A program made the translations under genes and the position numbers. 21,195 bases of DNA, taken from contig CAMGMW010000002.1 in NCBI GenBank assembly GCA_946059285.1, positions 1 through 21,195 of the forward strand, in the 5' to 3' direction. The notes under the pieces are model-generated. The model worked only from the letters and a program-made list of their open reading frames with translations. It had not been told where the DNA came from and did no database searches. Below are positions 8,160-15,979 of the stretch, in pieces. This DNA comes from an uncultured Clostridia bacterium. Lineage in GTDB: Bacteria; Bacillota_A; Clostridia; Oscillospirales; Oscillospiraceae. Position 1 is the stretch's first letter. Each line of letters opens with the position of its first letter.

Positions 8160-8752
8160 AACGCGGAAGAATTATCATTGTGTCAGGACCTTCCGGTGTC
8201 GGCAAGGGGACTGTGCTGCATGAGGTGATGCGGCGCAATCCGTCCCTGCGTTACTCTGTGTCAGCAACGACGCGCTCCATGCGTCCGAGTGAACAAGACG
8301 GTGTGGATTACTATTTTATAAACCGTCCGGAATTCGAGCGGATGATTGCAGCGGGCGAGCTGCTGGAGCATGCGTCCTATGCGGGGAATTACTACGGTAC
8401 GCCGGTAAAACCGGTGGAGGAAGCCCTGAACGAGGGAATCAGCGTGGTGCTGGAGATCGAGGTGCAGGGTGCGCTTCAGGTGATGGAACGCAGAAAGGAT
8501 GCAATTTCCGTCTTTATTGCGCCGCCATCCTACGAGGAGCTGAAGCGGCGGTTGACCGGACGCGGCGATACACCGCCGGAAATCGCGGCACGCCGGCTTG
8601 AAATTGCGATGAAGGAATGCCAATCGGCGTCCAGCTATCAATATATCATTATAAACGATACTATCTCGCATGCGGTAGATGAGCTTCAGGCAATTCTGAC
8701 CGCAGAGTCCTGCAGAGCAGAATACAGACGATCAATTTTTGAGGAGGAATAG
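8156..8752 (+). CDS. gmk: Guanylate kinase
   Basis: A 198-residue enzyme that phosphorylates GMP to GDP with ATP. The P-loop GPSGVGKGT is at residues 11-19, followed by [19 protein letters not shown], the GMP-binding segment with its conserved arginines and tyrosine, and the lid and [10 protein letters not shown] region. Length is standard. It overlaps remA by four bases and is followed after four bases by rpoZ. In Firmicutes this enzyme is a target of (p)ppGpp, which is established for the family but not visible here. Confidence 0.97.
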   Translation: MKRGRIIIVSGPSGVGKGTVLHEVMRRNPSLRYSVSATTRSMRPSEQDGVDYYFINRPEFERMIAAGELLEHASYAGNYYGTPVKPVEEALNEGISVVLEIEVQGALQVMERRKDAISVFIAPPSYEELKRRLTGRGDTPPEIAARRLEIAMKECQSASSYQYIIINDTISHAVDELQAILTAESCRAEYRRSIFEEE

Positions 8753-8756
8753 TTCT

Positions 8757-8951
8757 ATGCTTTATCCAGCGATGTCCGAGCTTTTGAAGAATATTGACAG
8801 CCGCTATCTGATGGTGAATGTCGTCGCCCGCCGCGCAAGACAGATCTCCATTGAGGCTGAAACGTTCCATGTGCCGCTGAGCGATAAGCCGGTGACACTG
8901 GCAATCCGTGAGGTGGCAGAAGGGAAGCTGGTTGCTTCCATCAGAGAATAA
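8757..8951 (+). CDS. rpoZ: RNA polymerase omega subunit
   Basis: A 64-residue small subunit of RNA polymerase that helps assembly and stability of the beta-prime subunit. MLYPAMSELLKNIDSRYLMV followed by ARRARQI matches the RpoZ core, and KPVTLAIREVAEGKL is the usual C-terminal helix. The frame is open from 8739, but AGGAGG (8742-8747) lies 9 bases before the ATG at 8757, which also fits homologues. That binding site lies within the last codons of gmk, so the two are coupled. Confidence 0.95.
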   Translation: MLYPAMSELLKNIDSRYLMVNVVARRARQISIEAETFHVPLSDKPVTLAIREVAEGKLVASIRE

Positions 8952-8979
8952 AGAACACAAATGTCGGGGGGAGAGTCGT

Positions 8980-11412
8980 ATGATCGCTAAAATTGCCGTA
9001 GCAGCGGCGATTTATGCCATCGACAAGCCCTACGACTATCGTATCCCGGAGGGGATGACGCTTTGCGCTGGGCAGCGGGTCAGCGTGCCGTTCGGACGTG
9101 CAAACCGCTGCAGTGAGGGCGTTGTTCTGTCTGTTGTTGAGGGCGATGAAACGCGCTTAAAGCCGGTGGCAGAGGTGCTGGATCAGCAGCCTCTGCTGGA
9201 TGAGCGTGAGCTGCGCATGGCCGCCTTCGTGCGGGAGCGTTACTTTTGCACATTTTACGATGCAATGAAAGCAATTCTGCCCGCGGGTATCTGGTTTCGG
9301 GAGGAAGAACGGTATCAGATCGCGGTGGAAACCGACTGGCGGATGCAAATTCATCGCCAGCCGGATGCCCTTGCGGTCATGGAGGCACTGGAAGCCCTGG
9401 GCGGTGCAGCGGATGCATCTGCACTGCGAAAGCAGTTTTCAGAGCCGGGACTGCAGGGCGCTTTGCGTTATTTGCTCCGCAAAAAGCTGATTCTGATCGA
9501 GACGGATCACCGTCGCCGCGTCGGGGATAAAACGGAGCGGATTGTTTCCCTTACGGTCCCTGCCGAGGAGGCGATGCACTACGCACAGAGCAAGCGAAAG
9601 TCCGCACCGCTGCAATATGCGGTCCTGGAACTGCTGACAACGATTGGCTCCTGTGCGGCAAAGGAGCTTTGCTATTTTACCGGCGCTTCCACTGCGACGC
9701 TCAACCGTTTGCAAAAATTGGGCTATTTGGCGTATTGCGAACAGGAACAGCTTCGCTGTCCGCAGGTGGTGCCGGCAGCGCTGGACGGTCCGCTGGTGCT
9801 CAACGCGGAACAGCAGGAGGCATACGCGGGACTTTCGGCACAGAAAGAAGGCGTCGCCCTGCTGTACGGTGTAACCGGCAGCGGCAAGACCTCAGTTTAT
9901 ATCAAGCTGATTTCCGATTGTCTGCACGATGGAAAGTCCGCGATCCTTCTGGTACCGGAGATTTCACTTACACCCCAGCTGTTGTCCCTGTTTTCCGCCC
10001 ATTTCGGCGAAAGAGTTGCCGTGCTGCACAGCAGTCTGCGGATTGGGGAACGATATGATGCTTGGAAACGTATCCGCAGCGGGGAAGCTTCCGTAGTGCT
10101 TGGTACGCGCTCCGCTGTTTTTGCACCTGCCCGAAATCTGGGGCTTCTGATCGTAGACGAGGAGCAGGAGCATACCTATAAGTCCGAGAATGCGCCGCGC
10201 TACCATGCCAGAGAAGTGGCGATCTATCGCGGTGCTCAGGAGCACGCGTTAGTTTTGCTTGGCTCGGCGACGCCGTCTATTGAGAGTATGTATCGCGCCC
10301 AAATGGGGCTGTACCGACTTTACACAATGAAAAAACGCTATAACCGGCAGGCTTTGCCGCCGGTCGAGCTGGTGGATATGAAAGCAGAGCTCAAGCAGGG
10401 CAACGCGACCGCCATCAGTGCGCCTTTGCTGAGCGCCCTCTGTGAAAATCAGAAACAGGGGCAGCAATCGATCCTTTTTCTGAATCGCCGGGGCACCAGC
10501 CGAATGGTGACCTGTGTGGATTGCGGCTTTGTTCCAAGCTGCCCGGGATGCAGCGTGAATCTGACATATCATCATGCCAATGGGCGGCTAATGTGCCACT
10601 ATTGCGGTTATTCCGCACCGATGCCGTCCCGCTGCCCGGAGTGCGGCGGACACCTGAAGCAGATCGGCTTCGGCACACAGAAGGTGCAGGAGCAGCTCGC
10701 AAATCTGCTGCCGGAGGCGCAGACTCTGCGCATGGACGCGGATACCGTCTCGGCAGTGAATACTCACGAGAGGCTGCTGACCCGTTTCCGGGAAGAAAAA
10801 ATCCCAATTCTACTGGGAACACAGATGGTGGCAAAGGGCCTGAATTTTGACAATGTAACGCTGGTAGGCGTACTGGACGCCGATATGTCGCTGTATGTCG
10901 GTAACTACCGCGCCGCTGAGACGACCTTCAGCATGATCACGCAGGTGGTCGGCAGAGCGGGACGCGGTGAGAAGCAGGGCCGTGCACTGATCCAGACCAT
11001 GACGCCGCAGAATCAGGTGCTGACGCTTGCGGCAAGGCAGGACTATGATACCTTTTATGACATGGAGATACCGCTTCGCCGGATGCGGGGCTGTCCCCCG
11101 TTTCGGGACTTGCTAACGGTGACTTTTCATGGACAGCAGAGTGAACGGGTATGGCAGGCGGCATTGCGCTTTCGGAGTGCACTGGAAAAGCAGCTTGCTT
11201 CGGAGTTTTATCGCGGCGAGCAGGTCACGCTGCTGGGACCGGCGCCGGCGAGCATTCCGCGCATCAATTATCACTACCGTGCCAATCTTACTCTGAGCTG
11301 CCGCAACACGCGGACACTTCGCCAGCTTTTGGCATACTTGATGCGCGAATTTGCAAAGGAAAAAAACAATCAAGGTGTTGGGATATTTGTCGATGTCAAC
11401 GCCAACGAATGA
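8980..11412 (+). CDS. priA: Replication restart helicase PriA
   Basis: An 810-residue helicase that loads the replisome at stalled forks. Order of domains: N-terminal 3' DNA-binding domain (about 1-100, with VPFGRANRCSEGVVL), winged-helix region, helicase lobe 1 with Walker A GVTGSGKT at 297-304 and DEEQ at 393-396, an eight-cysteine zinc region of four CxxC pairs from Cys512 to Cys555, then helicase lobe 2 with MVAKGLNFDNVTLVGVLDAD and QVVGRAGRG. All key motifs are intact. The frame stays open upstream to 8908 inside rpoZ, but the ATG at 8980 gives the family N-terminus (MIAKIAV) and has a GGGGGGAG site upstream. Confidence 0.97.
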   Translation: MIAKIAVAAAIYAIDKPYDYRIPEGMTLCAGQRVSVPFGRANRCSEGVVLSVVEGDETRLKPVAEVLDQQPLLDERELRMAAFVRERYFCTFYDAMKAILPAGIWFREEERYQIAVETDWRMQIHRQPDALAVMEALEALGGAADASALRKQFSEPGLQGALRYLLRKKLILIETDHRRRVGDKTERIVSLTVPAEEAMHYAQSKRKSAPLQYAVLELLTTIGSCAAKELCYFTGASTATLNRLQKLGYLAYCEQEQLRCPQVVPAALDGPLVLNAEQQEAYAGLSAQKEGVALLYGVTGSGKTSVYIKLISDCLHDGKSAILLVPEISLTPQLLSLFSAHFGERVAVLHSSLRIGERYDAWKRIRSGEASVVLGTRSAVFAPARNLGLLIVDEEQEHTYKSENAPRYHAREVAIYRGAQEHALVLLGSATPSIESMYRAQMGLYRLYTMKKRYNRQALPPVELVDMKAELKQGNATAISAPLLSALCENQKQGQQSILFLNRRGTSRMVTCVDCGFVPSCPGCSVNLTYHHANGRLMCHYCGYSAPMPSRCPECGGHLKQIGFGTQKVQEQLANLLPEAQTLRMDADTVSAVNTHERLLTRFREEKIPILLGTQMVAKGLNFDNVTLVGVLDADMSLYVGNYRAAETTFSMITQVVGRAGRGEKQGRALIQTMTPQNQVLTLAARQDYDTFYDMEIPLRRMRGCPPFRDLLTVTFHGQQSERVWQAALRFRSALEKQLASEFYRGEQVTLLGPAPASIPRINYHYRANLTLSCRNTRTLRQLLAYLMREFAKEKNNQGVGIFVDVNANE

Positions 11413-11423
11413 GAGGAATACAC

Positions 11424-11918
11424 ATGGCATTGAGAAGAATTTTGACCGTTCAGGAGTCGGCGCTGCATAAAGTCTGTCGCCCTGTGACAAAGTTTGACGA
11501 GAGGCTCGGAACGCTTCTGGACGATATGGCGGAAACCCTGCTGAACGCCGAGGGCGTGGGACTTGCGGCGCCGCAGATCGGCATTCTGCGCCGCGTCGTG
11601 GTGATCGATCTGGGCGATGAGATCGTTGAGCTGGTGAATCCGGAGGTGCTTGAAACCGCCGGGGAGCAGGACGGTATGGAGGGCTGCCTCAGTGTACCGG
11701 GAGAGTATTGGTTGGTGAAACGCCCGAATTATACGAAGGTACGCGCACAGGATCGAAACGGCGAATGGTTTGAACTGGAAGGCGAGGAACTGATTGCCCG
11801 TTGCCTGTGTCACGAGTGCGACCATCTGGACGGAAAAATCTATACGGAAATTGCCCACCACAAACTGACCGATGATGAAATCAGGGCACTTCAAAACGCA
11901 GAGGAGACAGACGCATGA
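11424..11918 (+). CDS. def: Peptide deformylase
   Basis: A 164-residue metalloenzyme that removes the formyl group from nascent protein N-termini. The three family motifs are present: GVGLAAPQIG at 44-53, EGCLSVPG with metal-binding Cys88, and HECDH with His130, Glu131 and His134. The short C-terminus points to a type 1 enzyme. The frame is open for another 91 codons upstream inside priA, but the conserved start and a GAGAGGAA sequence before 11424 fix the start. It overlaps fmt by four bases, coupling deformylation to formylation. Confidence 0.97.
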   Translation: MALRRILTVQESALHKVCRPVTKFDERLGTLLDDMAETLLNAEGVGLAAPQIGILRRVVVIDLGDEIVELVNPEVLETAGEQDGMEGCLSVPGEYWLVKRPNYTKVRAQDRNGEWFELEGEELIARCLCHECDHLDGKIYTEIAHHKLTDDEIRALQNAEETDA

Positions 11919-12829
11919 GAGTCGTTTTTATGGGGACACCGGACATTGCTGCGACCTGCCTGCGCCGCCTGACGGAGGAAGCCTTTGAGATCGTCGGTGT
12001 GTATACCAAACCGGACATGCCCAAAAACCGGGGTATGAAGCTGGCAATGTCCGAGGTGAAAACATATGCGCTGAGCCGCGGCCTGCCGGTATTTCAGCCG
12101 ACGACCTTTCGAAACGATGCAGTGCTGGAAGAACTGCGCGCCCTGCAGCCGGATATCATTGCCGTAGTTGCCTTTGGTAAGATTCTGCCGCAGCAGGTGT
12201 TGGATATCCCGCGCTTGGGCTGTATCAACATTCATGCCAGCATTCTGCCCGAACTGCGTGGCTCGGCTCCGGTTCAGTGGGCGATTCTGAACGGACTGAA
12301 AGAGACCGGAGTGACAGCGATGTACATGTCTGCGGAAATGGATGCCGGTGATATCATAGAAATCCGGAAAACACCGATTGAGCCTTTTGAAAATGCACAA
12401 AGCCTGCTGGATCGGCTGGCGGGAATCGGCGCGGACCTGCTTTGCGATACGCTGCGTGCGGCAGAACGGGGGGAAACGACCCGTACACCTCAGAATCACG
12501 AAGAAGCGACCTATGCACCGATGCTGACAAAGACGCTGTGCCCCATCGATTGGAGAGATACGAAGTGTCAGATTATCGATCATGTGCGCGGGCTGGATCC
12601 CTGGCCCGTAGCAACGACAGAATTGAACGGGACCAGATTTAAAATTTTTGCAGTCATTCCTTCGGAGCGGGAGACCGACGCGGCGCCGGGTACGCCGCTG
12701 GCTTTGACCAAGCAGGGGTTGGAGATTGCCTGCGGCGACGGTGTTTTGACCATCACGGAGCTGCAGGCGGACGGCGGCAGGCGAATGCGTGCGCCGGACT
12801 ATTTCCGCGGGCATCCGATTACTATTTGA
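11915..12829 (+). CDS. fmt: Methionyl-tRNA formyltransferase
   Basis: A 304-residue enzyme that formylates initiator Met-tRNA using 10-formyl-tetrahydrofolate. It starts RVVFMGTPDIA, has the catalytic Asn105, His107 and Asp143 (in NIHASILPELRGSAP and MDAGDII), and an OB-fold-like C-terminal tRNA-binding domain from about residue 205. Its start overlaps the def stop (ATGA) and rsmB follows after a single base. Confidence 0.97.
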   Translation: MRVVFMGTPDIAATCLRRLTEEAFEIVGVYTKPDMPKNRGMKLAMSEVKTYALSRGLPVFQPTTFRNDAVLEELRALQPDIIAVVAFGKILPQQVLDIPRLGCINIHASILPELRGSAPVQWAILNGLKETGVTAMYMSAEMDAGDIIEIRKTPIEPFENAQSLLDRLAGIGADLLCDTLRAAERGETTRTPQNHEEATYAPMLTKTLCPIDWRDTKCQIIDHVRGLDPWPVATTELNGTRFKIFAVIPSERETDAAPGTPLALTKQGLEIACGDGVLTITELQADGGRRMRAPDYFRGHPITI

Positions 12830-12830
12830 T

Positions 12831-14126
12831 ATGTCAAACGCAAGAGAGATTGCACTGCGTGCGTTGATCGCATGCCGACAAAGCGGCGCATGGTCAGACG
12901 GCGTGCTCAAGGAACTGCTGCGCGGCGCAGACCGGCGCGATGCGGCGCTGGCGAGCCGTCTGTGTTACGGTGTGATACAGAACCGAATGCTGCTGGATTT
13001 TCAAATCACTTCCTTTGTGCAGGGGAAAAAGCTTCAGCCTGTGGTGGAGGAGATCCTGCGGCTTGCTGTATATCAGATTACTAAAATGGACAGGATTCCC
13101 GCCTCCGCCGCAGTCAATGAGGCGGTAGAGCAGACGAAGCGCCACGCAAACGCGCACGCGGCACGGCTGGTAAACGGCGTCTTGCGGAACATGCTTCGTG
13201 CACAAAACCTGCCAATACCGCAAGAGCTTTCCCTCCGCTACAGTCATCCGGCGGAGTTGACGAAGCTGCTTTGCAGTCAATACGGCGCAGAGAAAACAGA
13301 ACGACTGCTGCAAAGTCACAATGAAATTCCGCCGACGGTACTGCAGGTCAATTCTCTGTGCACGGATTTGAAAGCCGTGCGGACTGCGCTGGAAGCCGCG
13401 GGCGCCGAATGCAGCGTGCATCCGTGGCTGGCGGATTGCCTGACCGTTTCCGGGACTGGTAATCTGGAAGCGCTGCAGGCGTTTCACGACGGATGGTTTT
13501 ATGTGCAGGATGCAGCGGCAAAGCTGGCGGTGCTAGCGGCAGACATTCAGCCCGGTATGCAGGTGTTGGACTGCTGCGCCGCACCGGGCGGAAAGAGCTT
13601 TGCAGCGGCGATCCAAATGAAAAACCGCGGCAGGCTGATTTCCTGTGATATCCATCCCCATAAGCTGAAGCTGATAGAAAACGGCGCTGCACGGCTCGGA
13701 CTTTCCGTTTTGCAGACTCGTTTGCAGAACGCGTCACAGCCGGTGCGCGAGTGGTATGGAACGATGGACGCGGTGCTGGCGGATGTACCCTGTTCGGGAC
13801 TCGGCGTAATCCGCAAAAAACCGGATATTCGATATAAAGATTTGCGGCAGACGGAGCGCTTGCCGGAGATACAGATGAAAATTCTGGAACAGCAGGCGCA
13901 TTATGTCCGCGACGGCGGCATACTTTTGTACAGCACCTGTACGATTCTGCGCCGCGAGAATGAAGAAATTGCCGAAAACTTTTTGCGCCATCATCCGGAA
14001 TTTGAAGCAGAAATGGTGCGATTTCCCCAAAACTCCGGCATTTCGGATGCGGCGATGACAACGCTTTTGCCCTGTGACCACGGCACGGACGGCTTTTTCA
14101 TCTGTAAATTCAGGAGGCGGACGTGA
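12831..14126 (+). CDS. rsmB: 16S rRNA (cytosine967-C5)-methyltransferase RsmB
   Basis: A 431-residue protein with an N-terminal NusB-like RNA-binding domain (about 1-140: AREIALRAL, then SAAVNEAVEQTKR) and a C-terminal SAM-dependent methyltransferase. Motif I is DCCAAPGGKS from residue 247; the two catalytic cysteines are Cys321 (DVPCSGLG) and Cys370 (YSTCT). It methylates C967 of 16S rRNA in E. coli. The ATG at 12831 is one base after the fmt stop and has no clear ribosome binding site, so it probably depends on translation of fmt. The frame extends 14 codons upstream but that part overlaps fmt and is not family-like. Confidence 0.96.
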   Translation: MSNAREIALRALIACRQSGAWSDGVLKELLRGADRRDAALASRLCYGVIQNRMLLDFQITSFVQGKKLQPVVEEILRLAVYQITKMDRIPASAAVNEAVEQTKRHANAHAARLVNGVLRNMLRAQNLPIPQELSLRYSHPAELTKLLCSQYGAEKTERLLQSHNEIPPTVLQVNSLCTDLKAVRTALEAAGAECSVHPWLADCLTVSGTGNLEALQAFHDGWFYVQDAAAKLAVLAADIQPGMQVLDCCAAPGGKSFAAAIQMKNRGRLISCDIHPHKLKLIENGAARLGLSVLQTRLQNASQPVREWYGTMDAVLADVPCSGLGVIRKKPDIRYKDLRQTERLPEIQMKILEQQAHYVRDGGILLYSTCTILRRENEEIAENFLRHHPEFEAEMVRFPQNSGISDAAMTTLLPCDHGTDGFFICKFRRRT

Positions 14127-15163
14127 AGGACATCAAATCAATGACTTGTGAGGAGCTGACGCAGGAACTGCGGGATCTGGGAGAGCCTGCCTTTCGCGCA
14201 GAACAGGTTTTTTCCTGGCTGCATCGCGGTGTCCGCAGCTTTTCGGAAATGACAAATCTGTCCAATACGCTCCGGGAAAAGATGGAGCAGCGGTATCAGC
14301 TGGATTGTCCGACCGTGGCCAGAAAGCTGCAATCGGCCAAAGACGGCACCATCAAGTATCTTTGGCGGCTGGCAGACGGCAACTGTGTAGAAAGCGTTTT
14401 GATGCGCTACCACCATGGGAACACGGTCTGCATCTCGTCGGAGGTTGGCTGTCCGATGGGCTGTGCTTTCTGTGCATCCACGAAAGGCGGACTGGTGCGG
14501 CGCCTGCGTGCTTCGGAAATGCTGGATCAGGTGCTTTTTACCCAGCTTGATTCCGGACTGCCGATTTCCAACATCGTTCTGATGGGGATTGGGGAACCGC
14601 TGGACAATTATGACGAGGTGCTGCGCTTTTTGCAGCTGGTCAACGCCCCAAAGGGCATGAACATCGGCATGCGGCATATCAGCCTGTCAACGTGTGGCCT
14701 GGCGGACAAGATCGACCGCCTTGCGGAGGAGAATTTGCAGTTGACGCTTTCTGTTTCCCTGCATGCCCCGGAGGATGCTGTCCGCAGCAGCATCATGCCG
14801 GTGAACCGACGCTATGATGTGCAGACCTTGCTGTCCTCCTGCAGGAATTATTTTGAAAAAACGGGAAGAAGAATCTCGTTTGAATATGCCATGATCAGGG
14901 ATGTCAACGATACGCCGGAAATGGCAAAGCTGCTGATCCGGCGCCTCAAGGGGATTGCGGCGCATGTGAACCTGATCCCTCTGAACAATGTGGCGGAAAG
15001 CCCGCTCAAGCCCAGCCTGCCTTCAACAGTACAGCGCTTTCAGCGGACGCTGGAGGAACGCGGCATCCCCGCAACGGTGCGCAGAACGCTGGGCAGCGAT
15101 ATCAACGCCTCCTGCGGGCAGCTCCGCAGGCAGTATGAACAGAAAAAAGACGGAAAGGAGTAG
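14123..15163 (+). CDS. rlmN: RlmN, dual-specificity 23S rRNA/tRNA adenine-C2 methyltransferase
   Basis: A 346-residue radical SAM enzyme that methylates C2 of A2503 in 23S rRNA and A37 of some tRNAs. The 4Fe-4S motif CPMGCAFC has Cys110, Cys114 and Cys117; the two catalytic cysteines are Cys103 (CISSEVGC) and Cys331 (INASCGQL). MGIGEPLDNYD and SLHAP are typical of the family. The cysteine pair and length favour RlmN over Cfr, though that is a judgement from motifs. GTG start at 14123 has AGGAGG (14112-14117) 5 bases upstream and overlaps the rsmB stop (GTGA); ATG at 14141 is less likely. Confidence 0.95.
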   Translation: MKDIKSMTCEELTQELRDLGEPAFRAEQVFSWLHRGVRSFSEMTNLSNTLREKMEQRYQLDCPTVARKLQSAKDGTIKYLWRLADGNCVESVLMRYHHGNTVCISSEVGCPMGCAFCASTKGGLVRRLRASEMLDQVLFTQLDSGLPISNIVLMGIGEPLDNYDEVLRFLQLVNAPKGMNIGMRHISLSTCGLADKIDRLAEENLQLTLSVSLHAPEDAVRSSIMPVNRRYDVQTLLSSCRNYFEKTGRRISFEYAMIRDVNDTPEMAKLLIRRLKGIAAHVNLIPLNNVAESPLKPSLPSTVQRFQRTLEERGIPATVRRTLGSDINASCGQLRRQYEQKKDGKE

Positions 15164-15168
15164 GTTTG

Positions 15169-15900
15169 ATGGACCAATGGGGATTGACCGACGCCGGAAA
15201 TGTCAGGACACAGAATCAGGACTTTTATCGGATCGAGCCATTGGGAGATAAGGTGCTGCTTGCAGTTGTCTGCGACGGAATGGGCGGCGCAAAATCCGGC
15301 AATGTCGCAAGTCGGCTTGCCTGTGAAGTTTTTACCGAGGAAGTCAAGCGCTCATTCCGGAGAGAAATGACACAAAACGAATTGGAAGCCATGCTGCGTA
15401 CCGCTGTCAAGCTGGCAAACATCTCCGTCTATGAACACTCGCAGCTCAGTGAGGAATACAGCGGTATGGGCACGACGCTGGTTGCCGCATTGATTGTTGA
15501 TACTGCGGCATTGGTGATTAATGTGGGTGACAGCCGGGCATATGCGTTGGATAACGACGGGATCCGCTGCATTACGGTAGATCATTCTCTGGTGGAGATC
15601 ATGGTGCAGCGTGGAGAGCTGACTCATGAGCAGGCGAAAAATCATCCCGGCAAAAATCTGATCACGAGAGCCGTTGGGACGGAAAAGCAGGTCTATGCGG
15701 ACATTTTTCGTGTGCCGCTTGCCAGAGGGGAATGCCTTCTGCTGTGCACGGACGGGCTGTCTAATCAAATGGCGGATCAGGAGATCCTGTTTGAGGTACT
15801 GCACGGCGCACGGAAGGATAATTGCTGCCAGCGGTTGTTGGAAATTGCGAAAAACCGCGGCGCGCCGGATAATGTTACATCTGTGCTGATCGCGCTATAA
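15169..15900 (+). CDS. stp: PP2C-type Ser/Thr protein phosphatase (Stp/PrpC)
   Basis: A 243-residue metal-dependent phosphatase. The PP2C motifs appear in order: GLTDAGNVRTQNQD, VCDGMGG with the metal aspartate, GMGTTLVAA, NVGDSRAYAL, LITRAVGT, CTDGLSNQM and GAPDNVTSVLI. In Firmicutes it reverses phosphorylation by the PASTA kinase encoded next. GGAAAGGAG (15152-15160) lies 8 bases before the ATG. The gene begins 5 bases after rlmN, the usual Firmicutes arrangement. Confidence 0.96.
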   Translation: MDQWGLTDAGNVRTQNQDFYRIEPLGDKVLLAVVCDGMGGAKSGNVASRLACEVFTEEVKRSFRREMTQNELEAMLRTAVKLANISVYEHSQLSEEYSGMGTTLVAALIVDTAALVINVGDSRAYALDNDGIRCITVDHSLVEIMVQRGELTHEQAKNHPGKNLITRAVGTEKQVYADIFRVPLARGECLLLCTDGLSNQMADQEILFEVLHGARKDNCCQRLLEIAKNRGAPDNVTSVLIAL

Positions 15901-15979
15901 ATACACAACGCCTTTTGGCGGGACACTACGGCTTCCGTTCGCCGGAGAGAACGAACCGCAGATGCGGATAGGAGAGAGT
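15896..15979 (+). promoter_or_regulatory. stp-prkC gap with a weak promoter candidate
   Basis: This is the largest gap inside the cluster (79 bases). TATAAA at 15896-15901 overlaps the stp stop, and GTTACA at 15874-15879 lies 16 bases upstream of it (four of six matches), so a weak separate start for prkC is possible. A small CGCC-TTTT-GGCG hairpin (15909-15920) has no U tract and is not a terminator. GGAG before 15980 serves as the ribosome binding site. Confidence 0.25.

Noticed and set aside
11151..11423. Upstream 91-codon extension of the def frame
   Set aside because: It lies wholly within priA in another frame, lacks family similarity, and the deformylase N-terminus starts at 11424.
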